Assembly: GCA_003648085.1 (NCBI GenBank)
Contig: QMOC01000243.1
Span: 1 to 5,030, forward strand
DNA: 5,030 nucleotides
Direction of reading: 5' to 3'
Source: Chloroflexota bacterium
GTDB taxonomy: Bacteria > Chloroflexota > Anaerolineae > B4-G1
Positions 1 to 5,030 of the stretch are shown one piece after another (within the stretch, counting starts at the first letter, position 1; the number at the start of each line of letters is the position of its first letter). A program made the translations under genes and the position numbers. Below the pieces are notes generated by a model. That model did not search any database. It saw nothing but the letters and a program-made list of their open reading frames with translations, and was not told where the DNA came from.

Positions 1-39
1 CTATCCCTGCTCCTGCGTGGCATCAAGCAACTTGGTCTC

Positions 40-2514
40 GTGACCACGTGGGATAGCATCACCTATCAGATGCGCCAGAAGCGATACCAGGCTCGATTTG
101 GCAGCAGTGGCCCTTCCAGCCGGCCTGCCAAGTCGGACTACCTGCGCCCGGGTCACATCACAAGCCACACGCGCCAAGGGCGGACTGTGACCATCACTTG
201 CGCCAACGGCTCATATGCCCTCACCCTTCTCGCTCCCGACCTCATCCGCGTCCGCTTTCACCCAACCCCCAACCCCCAATCTCCACTCTCTATTTCCCAC
301 TCCTACCCCATCGCCAAACCCGATGACGACTGGCCCCCCTGCGACTTCCACGTCGTCGAGACGGAGGCAACTGTCGAGATCAAAACCTCGCGGCTTGCCT
401 GCCGGGTCGCCAAGGCATCGGGCAAACTGGCGTTCCTCGACCTGGAGGGCAACGTCGTCAACGAGGATGAGGCCGGTGTAGGCTACCACCCCGCCGGTCA
501 CGTCATCTGCCACAAGCGCATCCAGCCCGACGAGCACTTTTATGGCCTGGGGGAGCGCACCTGCCGGCTCGACCGGCGCGGACGCAGGTACGAGATGTGG
601 AACACCGATCCTCAGACCTACCAACCGGATCAGGATCCTATCCACCTGTGTATGCCTGTGCTATTGGGGCTACACAGCCGGGGCCGTCAGGGCTACGGTA
701 TCCTCTTCGACAACACCTTCCGTGGCCGGTTCGACCTGGGTGCGAGCAGAGCAGATGTCGCCTCCTTCGAGGCCGAAGGGGGCGAGTTGTGCTACTATTT
801 CATCTACGGCCCGGCGCTGACCACGGTGGTGGAGCGGTACACGGAATTGACCGGTCGGATGACCCTGCCGCCGCTGTGGGTCCTGGGCTATCACCAGAGC
901 CGTTGGTCGTACTGCCCCGAGGCCCGCGTGCGCAAACTGGCGGCCGACTTCCGCGAAGTCCACCACGTCCCCTGCGATTGCATCCACCTCGACATCCACT
1001 ATATGGACGGCTACCGTTGCTTCACCTGGGACCCCGAGCGCTTCCCTGACCCGGCCGGGTTGATCGCCGATCTGCACGAGCAAGGCTTCAAGGTCATCGT
1101 GATTATTGATCCCGGTATCAAGACCGACCGCCGCTACTGGGTCTGCAAAAGTGGCCTGGAGCAGGACGTGTTCTGCAAGTATCCCGATGGCAAGACCCTC
1201 TTCAAAGGTCCTGTCTGGCCGGGCAACTGCTACTTCCCCGATTTTACCAATCCCCGCGTGCGGGCGTGGTGGGGAGATCTGTACAAGGTATTGACCGATG
1301 TGGGCGTGGACGGGGTGTGGAACGACATGAACGAGCCATCCGTCTTCGGGCCACTGGGCACGACTTTCCCTGACTTCGTGCGCCACGACCTGGAGGGGCG
1401 CGGCGGGGACCACGTTGAGGCCCACAACGTCTACGGGATGCAAATGGCACGGGCGACGGTCGAGGGATTGATGCGACTGCGCCCCGACGAGCGTCCCGTC
1501 GTCATCACCCGCTCCGGCTGGGCCGGCGTGCAACGATACGCGCTGAGTTGGACCGGCGATAACGAGGCCACGTGGGAGCAACTGTGGCTGACGATGCCGA
1601 TGCTGATGAACCTGGGATTGAGCGGCCTGGCCCACACCGGCCCTGACATCGGCGGTTTCTCCGGCTTCGCCACGGGGGAACTCTTCACCCGCTGGCTCCA
1701 GATGGGCGTCTTCCTCCCTTTCCTCCGCGCTCACACCTCCCTCCACGACCCCGACCAGGAGCCCTGGAGTTGGGGAGAGCCCTACCTGAGCGTCAATCGC
1801 CGCCACATCGAATTGCGCTACCGGCTGCTGCCCTATCTCTACACTGCCTTCTGGCAATGCGCTCAGACCGGCTTGCCCATCGTGCGTCCGCTATTGCTGG
1901 CCTTCCAGGACGACACCGCCACCCACACGCTGGACGATCAGTTCCTGTGCGGCGATGCCTTTCTGGTCGCGCCCGTGATCGAGGAGGGGGCCACCCGCCG
2001 CTCCGTCTACCTGCCCGCTGGCGTCTGGTACGACTTCTGGACGGACGAGCCATTCCGCGGCCCGGCCCACATCGAGGTGGAGGCACCACTGGAGCGCGTT
2101 CCGCTCTTCGTGCGGGCCGGCTCCGTCGTGCCGCTGGGGTCGCCAATGCAATACGTCGGCGAAGGACCGGCGGACCGGCTCACGCTCCACGTCTACCCCG
2201 GCGATGGCGAAGGCCAATTGTACGAAGATGACGGCCACACCTGGGCCTTCCAGAATGGCAACTATCGCCTTACCCACTTCATCCTCTCCACGGATGAGGG
2301 GCCGCCATTGCGCCTCGACCTGCGCCGCCAGACCGAGGGCCACTACGAGCCTGAGTATCGGGACTTTGAGGTCGTCATCCACGGCGTGGATCGGTTGCCC
2401 CACACCGCCACCGCCGACGGCGAGCCCATCGAGCAGTGCGAGTTGGACGATAGCGGTCACGCCATCCGCCTGTACGTAGGTTTGTTCGCGTGCCTGATTG
2501 TCGAATGGGCGTAG
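40..2514 (+). CDS. Glycoside hydrolase family 31 alpha-glucosidase, probably cytoplasmic
   Basis: The product (824 aa from GTG 40) is a retaining exo-acting alpha-glucosidase of family GH31, expected to release glucose from the non-reducing end of alpha-glucosides such as maltooligosaccharides. In order, I see an N-terminal beta-sandwich domain (about 45-270) with FYGLGER at 167-173 and MWNTD at 186-190 (Asp190 probably lines subsite -1). The TIM barrel (about 275-605) follows, with DIHYMDGY at 318-325, WNDMNEP at 427-433 carrying the nucleophile Asp429, RSGWAGVQRY at 491-500, WTGDN at 504-508 with the acid/base Asp507, DIGGF at 536-540 and FLRAHT at 561-566. C-terminal beta domains (about 610-824) contain GDAFLVAPV and VPLFVRAGSVVP. 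The DMNEP form points to the alpha-glucosidase branch rather than YicI-type alpha-xylosidases. There is no signal peptide, and 18 cysteines fit a cytoplasmic location. Length is normal for the family. Start is uncertain: GTG 40 has no clear Shine-Dalgarno, ATG 70 is an alternative, and the frame is open to base 1. Exact substrate is not determinable. Confidence 0.95.
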   Translation: MTTWDSITYQMRQKRYQARFGSSGPSSRPAKSDYLRPGHITSHTRQGRTVTITCANGSYALTLLAPDLIRVRFHPTPNPQSPLSISHSYPIAKPDDDWPPCDFHVVETEATVEIKTSRLACRVAKASGKLAFLDLEGNVVNEDEAGVGYHPAGHVICHKRIQPDEHFYGLGERTCRLDRRGRRYEMWNTDPQTYQPDQDPIHLCMPVLLGLHSRGRQGYGILFDNTFRGRFDLGASRADVASFEAEGGELCYYFIYGPALTTVVERYTELTGRMTLPPLWVLGYHQSRWSYCPEARVRKLAADFREVHHVPCDCIHLDIHYMDGYRCFTWDPERFPDPAGLIADLHEQGFKVIVIIDPGIKTDRRYWVCKSGLEQDVFCKYPDGKTLFKGPVWPGNCYFPDFTNPRVRAWWGDLYKVLTDVGVDGVWNDMNEPSVFGPLGTTFPDFVRHDLEGRGGDHVEAHNVYGMQMARATVEGLMRLRPDERPVVITRSGWAGVQRYALSWTGDNEATWEQLWLTMPMLMNLGLSGLAHTGPDIGGFSGFATGELFTRWLQMGVFLPFLRAHTSLHDPDQEPWSWGEPYLSVNRRHIELRYRLLPYLYTAFWQCAQTGLPIVRPLLLAFQDDTATHTLDDQFLCGDAFLVAPVIEEGATRRSVYLPAGVWYDFWTDEPFRGPAHIEVEAPLERVPLFVRAGSVVPLGSPMQYVGEGPADRLTLHVYPGDGEGQLYEDDGHTWAFQNGNYRLTHFILSTDEGPPLRLDLRRQTEGHYEPEYRDFEVVIHGVDRLPHTATADGEPIEQCELDDSGHAIRLYVGLFACLIVEWA
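260..301 (+). repeat. Six degenerate C-rich 7-base tandem repeats inside the GH31 gene
   Basis: Six consecutive heptamers with consensus CYCCAMY occupy this stretch; the best units are CCCCAAC (267-273) and CCCCAAT (274-280). An A recurs exactly every seven bases at 264, 271, 278, 285, 292 and 299. The third base of each unit is C in all six units and the fourth in five of six. A further similar unit, CCCCATC, lies out of phase at 306-312. The 42 bases equal 14 codons (residues 74-87, rich in Pro, Ser and Asn), so the reading frame is kept. The segment sits between the strand ending IRVRF and the conserved-looking SYPIAKP, probably a surface loop of the N-terminal domain. It resembles the short heptanucleotide repeats known from cyanobacteria; a link to those is inference. 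Confidence 0.75.
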
Positions 2515-2540
2515 GTTGGCTTTGGACTTCAGCAAACAAG

Positions 2541-2547
2541 AAGGGAG
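2541..2547 (+). promoter_or_regulatory. Ribosome binding site of the penicillin acylase family gene
   Basis: AAGGGAG contains GGAG (2544-2547), complementary to the 16S rRNA tail. It lies 4 bases before ATG 2552 and 7 bases before the adjacent in-frame ATG 2555. It supports initiation at this ATG pair rather than at the upstream in-frame TTG at 2498, which has no such motif and would overlap the GH31 gene by 17 bases. No promoter or terminator is visible in the 37-base spacer 2515-2551, so the gene is probably translated from a transcript shared with the GH31 gene. Confidence 0.75.
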
Positions 2548-2551
2548 AATT

Positions 2552-4981
2552 ATGATGCGCACATTACTCCGTGTCCTGTTGGCCCTTTTGGTGATCCTGC
2601 TGGTGATGGGCCTCGTCGGCTCCGGCTACGGCTTCGTCACTGTGCGGCGCTCCTGGCCCCAGACCGATGGGCGGATACGGGCAGAGGGCCTGCAGGCGGA
2701 AGTCACCATCATCCGCGATAGTTGGGGTATCCCCCATATCTATGCCTCCAACACCCACGATCTCTTCTTCGCCCAGGGGTACGTCCACGCCCAGGACCGC
2801 TTCTGGCAGATGGAATTCTGGCGGCGGATCGGCTCCGGGCGGCTGGCGGAGATTCTGGGGGAATCCGCCCTGGACTCCGACCGCTTCATCCGCACGCTGG
2901 GCTGGCATCGCACCGCTGCCCGGGAACTGGAATTGCTGGGGGAGGAGGAACGGGCCGTGCTGGAAGCCTACGCCGAGGGGGTCAACGCCTACATCTTCAC
3001 CCACCGTGGCCGCCTGGGGTTGGAGTTCACCCTTCTAGGGCTCACCGGCGTCGAGTTCGAGCCCGAACCTTGGACTCCATTCAACACCATCACCTGGGCT
3101 AAGGTGATGGCCTGGGACCTGGGAGGCAACAGAAGCGACGAACTCTTGCGTGCCCACATCGCCGCACGACTGGGAACCCCCGCCGTCGCCGAACTGATGC
3201 CACCCTACCCAGACGATTACCCCGTCATCGTCCCCCACCCGCTGACAGGAGCGACGCTAGAGGCGGTGCCGGAGGCCGCCTTCGAGCCTTTCGCACTGGG
3301 GGAAGGGGATGACTTGGGGAGCAACAACTGGGTCGTCGCCGGAAGCCGCACCGAGACGGGGATGCCCATTCTTGCCAACGACCCCCACCTGTCCATCCAA
3401 ATGCCCTCTATCTGGTACGAAATCGGCCTGCACTGCGACCCGGTCGGGCCGGGGTGTCCCTATAACGTCGTCGGCGCTTCCTTCGCCAGCACGCCCGGCG
3501 TCATCATCGGCCACAACGACCGCATCGCCTGGGGGGTCACCAACCTGGGGCCGGACGTGCAGGACCTGTTCATCGAGCGGGTCAACCCAGAGAACCCCAA
3601 TCAGTACGAGTACCAGGGACAATGGCTGGATATGGAGATCGTCCGCGAGGAGATCCGGGTCGCCGGGGAAGAGGAACCGGTGGTTATGTTCGCCCGCATC
3701 ACCCGCCACGGCCCCATCATCAACGACGTGGTCGGCGGCACGGAGGAGGAGTGGTCCTTCGGCTGGCAGCCCCTGGCTCTCTCCTGGACTGCCCTCCAAC
3801 CCGGCACACTGATGAAGAGCGTCCTGCTCCTGGATCGAGCCAGGAACTGGGAGGAGTTTCGGGATGCACTTCGCTACTGGGATGTACCCAGCCAGAACTT
3901 CGTTTACGCCGACGTGGACGGGAACATCGGCTACCAGGCTCCCGGCCGCATCCCCATCCGTGCCTCAGGCGATGGCTCGATGCCGGTGCCGGGCTGGACC
4001 GGCGAGTATGAATGGGTGGACTATATTCCCTTCGACGAACTCCCTCGCGCTTTCAATCCGCCGGAGGGGTACATCGTCACCGCCAATAACGCCGTGGTGG
4101 AGCCGGACTATCCCTACTTCCTCTCGATGGACTGGGCCCCTGGGTATCGTGCGCGGCGGATTGTGGAGTTGATCGAGGCCGATCCGTCCCTCTCGCTGGC
4201 CGATATGCAGGCCATCCAGGGGGATAGCAGCCCTGCCTGGGCACGGGAGATCATGCCCTATCTGCGTTCTCTCTCCGGCGACGACCCTCGGCTGAACCAG
4301 GCGCTGGATCTACTGCGGGACTGGGACGGGCGGGCGGTGCGGGACAGTGCCGGGGCGGCCCTCCTCGAGGCCTTCCGCGTGCACCTGGTAGACCTCACCT
4401 TTGGCGACGAACTGGGGGAGCAACTCCTGCGTCGAGCCCGAGGCACGGCGGGTGTGGCGTTGGTGAACCTTTTGGCCGATGGATCATCCCCCTGGTTCGA
4501 CGATGTGACCACATCTGAGGTGGAGACGCGGGATGAGATCCTGCTGCGGGCGCTGGATGAAGCGGTGGAGGAACTGACCGAGACGCTGGGACGGAACATG
4601 GGGCGCTGGCGCTGGGGGGATCTGCACACCGCCACCTTCAAGAACCAGAGCCTGGGACAGTCCGGTATCGCGCCTATCGAGGCGCTCTTCAACCGGGGGC
4701 CGGTTCCTGTGGACGGCACCATCGCCACGGTCAATAACACCGGCTACAGTCTGAGCCATCCCTACACTGTGAAGATTGTCCCCTCCTACCGCCAGATCGT
4801 GGACCTGGGGGATTTCACCCGCTCGGTCTCGATGCACACCACGGGCCAATCCGGTCATCCCTTCCACCCCCACTACAATGACATGATTGACCCCTGGCGC
4901 AATATCGAGTACCATCCGATGCTGTGGGAGCGGGCAGACGTGGAGGCGAGCGCGGAGGGGGTGCTGGTGCTGACGCCATAA
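2552..4981 (+). CDS. Penicillin acylase family (S45) Ntn-hydrolase, membrane-anchored or exported
   Basis: The product (809 aa from ATG 2552) is an N-terminal-nucleophile amidohydrolase that should self-cleave into alpha and beta chains and hydrolyse an N-acyl amide outside the cytoplasmic membrane. Residues 4-28 are a hydrophobic segment after basic residues, with no clear AxA signal peptidase site, so it may stay as an anchor. The alpha region (about 40-250) has IRDSWGIPHIYA (54-65) and AQDRFWQMEFWRR (80-92). The processing junction is Gly256/Ser257 in LGSNNWVV, making Ser257 the catalytic beta-1 residue. NDPHL (276-280), GHNDRIAWG (320-328), TANN (510-513) and GYRARRI (531-537) follow. By analogy with E. 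coli penicillin G acylase, Asn512 is the oxyanion Asn (beta-241), Arg533 is beta-Arg263, and Asp335 and Asp338 are calcium ligands, with Glu197 a candidate alpha-chain ligand. Length is typical. The substrate could be an N-acyl-homoserine lactone, a lipopeptide, a beta-lactam or another amide; the sequence does not decide. Confidence 0.94.
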   Translation: MMRTLLRVLLALLVILLVMGLVGSGYGFVTVRRSWPQTDGRIRAEGLQAEVTIIRDSWGIPHIYASNTHDLFFAQGYVHAQDRFWQMEFWRRIGSGRLAEILGESALDSDRFIRTLGWHRTAARELELLGEEERAVLEAYAEGVNAYIFTHRGRLGLEFTLLGLTGVEFEPEPWTPFNTITWAKVMAWDLGGNRSDELLRAHIAARLGTPAVAELMPPYPDDYPVIVPHPLTGATLEAVPEAAFEPFALGEGDDLGSNNWVVAGSRTETGMPILANDPHLSIQMPSIWYEIGLHCDPVGPGCPYNVVGASFASTPGVIIGHNDRIAWGVTNLGPDVQDLFIERVNPENPNQYEYQGQWLDMEIVREEIRVAGEEEPVVMFARITRHGPIINDVVGGTEEEWSFGWQPLALSWTALQPGTLMKSVLLLDRARNWEEFRDALRYWDVPSQNFVYADVDGNIGYQAPGRIPIRASGDGSMPVPGWTGEYEWVDYIPFDELPRAFNPPEGYIVTANNAVVEPDYPYFLSMDWAPGYRARRIVELIEADPSLSLADMQAIQGDSSPAWAREIMPYLRSLSGDDPRLNQALDLLRDWDGRAVRDSAGAALLEAFRVHLVDLTFGDELGEQLLRRARGTAGVALVNLLADGSSPWFDDVTTSEVETRDEILLRALDEAVEELTETLGRNMGRWRWGDLHTATFKNQSLGQSGIAPIEALFNRGPVPVDGTIATVNNTGYSLSHPYTVKIVPSYRQIVDLGDFTRSVSMHTTGQSGHPFHPHYNDMIDPWRNIEYHPMLWERADVEASAEGVLVLTP
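3317..3322 (+). other. Codons of the predicted autoproteolytic alpha/beta chain junction (Gly256-Ser257)
   Basis: GGG AGC encodes the Gly-Ser pair at the start of the SNNWVV block. In the penicillin acylase family the precursor cleaves itself before this Ser, whose free amino group and hydroxyl then form the active site. This predicts a beta chain of 553 residues (257-809) and an alpha chain ending at or before residue 256. An acidic linker (GEGDD, 250-254) precedes the junction and may be trimmed as a spacer peptide. The processing is inferred from the family. Confidence 0.85.
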
Positions 4982-5030
4982 CCGGCAGCAAGCGTATCTG
5001 TTTACCGGGGCAGCGGATGAGAAACGGATA
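4982..5030. other. Short downstream tail with no recognised feature
   Basis: These 49 bases follow the TAA stop of the acylase gene. I see no stem-loop with a T-run, so no intrinsic terminator, and no repeat. An ATG at 5017 lies 6 bases after GGGG (5007-5010) and could begin another gene, but only four complete codons are available, so no call is made. Confidence 0.5.

Noticed and set aside
1..56. Inverted repeat CTATCCC (1-7) and GGGATAG (50-56), with the palindrome CCACGTGG (44-51)
   Set aside because: The arms are only 7 bases with a 42-base loop, the second arm lies within coding sequence, and such short matches are expected by chance. The window edge prevents seeing whether the first arm extends.
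670..1857. 395-residue open frame on the - strand opposite the GH31 gene
   Set aside because: It lies wholly inside a gene with clear GH31 catalytic motifs. Its translation is low in complexity, rich in Val, Gly and Ala, and shows no recognisable domain; GC-rich third positions produce such antisense frames.
2498..2551. Upstream TTG start that would add 18 residues to the acylase and overlap GH31 by 17 bases
   Set aside because: The added residues would place polar, charged sequence ahead of the membrane segment, there is no Shine-Dalgarno before the TTG, and a good one sits just before ATG 2552/2555.
1891..2562. 223-residue open frame on the - strand across the end of GH31 and the spacer
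   Set aside because: Antisense shadow of the GH31 C-terminal domains, with no family motif and no convincing ribosome binding site.
2597..3102. + strand alternative frames overlapping the start of the acylase gene
   Set aside because: They are out-of-frame shadows of a gene with strong family motifs, rich in Pro, Arg, Ser and Gly, with no independent signals.
5017..5030. Possible start of a third gene at ATG 5017
   Set aside because: Only four full codons are in the window; GGGG six bases upstream is weak support, so no gene can be called.

Overview
The window holds two long, intact, co-oriented genes on the + strand and almost nothing else. The DNA is GC-rich (roughly 60-65% by eye) with GC-rich third codon positions, which explains the many long shadow frames. 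No RNA gene, insertion sequence, CRISPR array or phage feature is visible. The organism is a free-living bacterium. A pairing of a cytoplasmic-type GH31 enzyme with a membrane-anchored penicillin-acylase-family protein, together with C-rich heptad repeats, would fit a member of the Chloroflexota (Anaerolineae-like), but this is an inference of low to moderate confidence; no marker gene is present.

Bases 1-39 lie upstream of the first likely start and are open in frame to the window edge, so the 5' end of gene 1 is not settled. Bases 40-2514 encode a glycoside hydrolase family 31 alpha-glucosidase with both catalytic aspartates present and no signal peptide. Within it, bases 260-301 form a run of six degenerate 7-base repeats (42 bases, 14 codons) that appears to have expanded or inserted in frame in a loop of the N-terminal beta-sandwich domain. 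This is the most unusual local structure in the window.

A 37-base spacer with a good Shine-Dalgarno sequence and no terminator leads to bases 2552-4981, an Ntn-hydrolase of the penicillin acylase family (S45) with an N-terminal membrane segment, the autoprocessing Gly-Ser junction and the conserved Asn and Arg of the active site. The pocket positions that hold phenylacetyl in penicillin G acylase are aliphatic here, so the name penicillin G acylase should not be transferred. Bases 4982-5030 are a short tail with no recognisable terminator or complete gene.

The two genes are probably co-transcribed, but they have no evident biochemical link: one should cleave alpha-glucosides or maltooligosaccharides in the cytoplasm, the other amide bonds of acylated compounds outside the membrane. 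I see no previously undescribed multi-gene system in this window.
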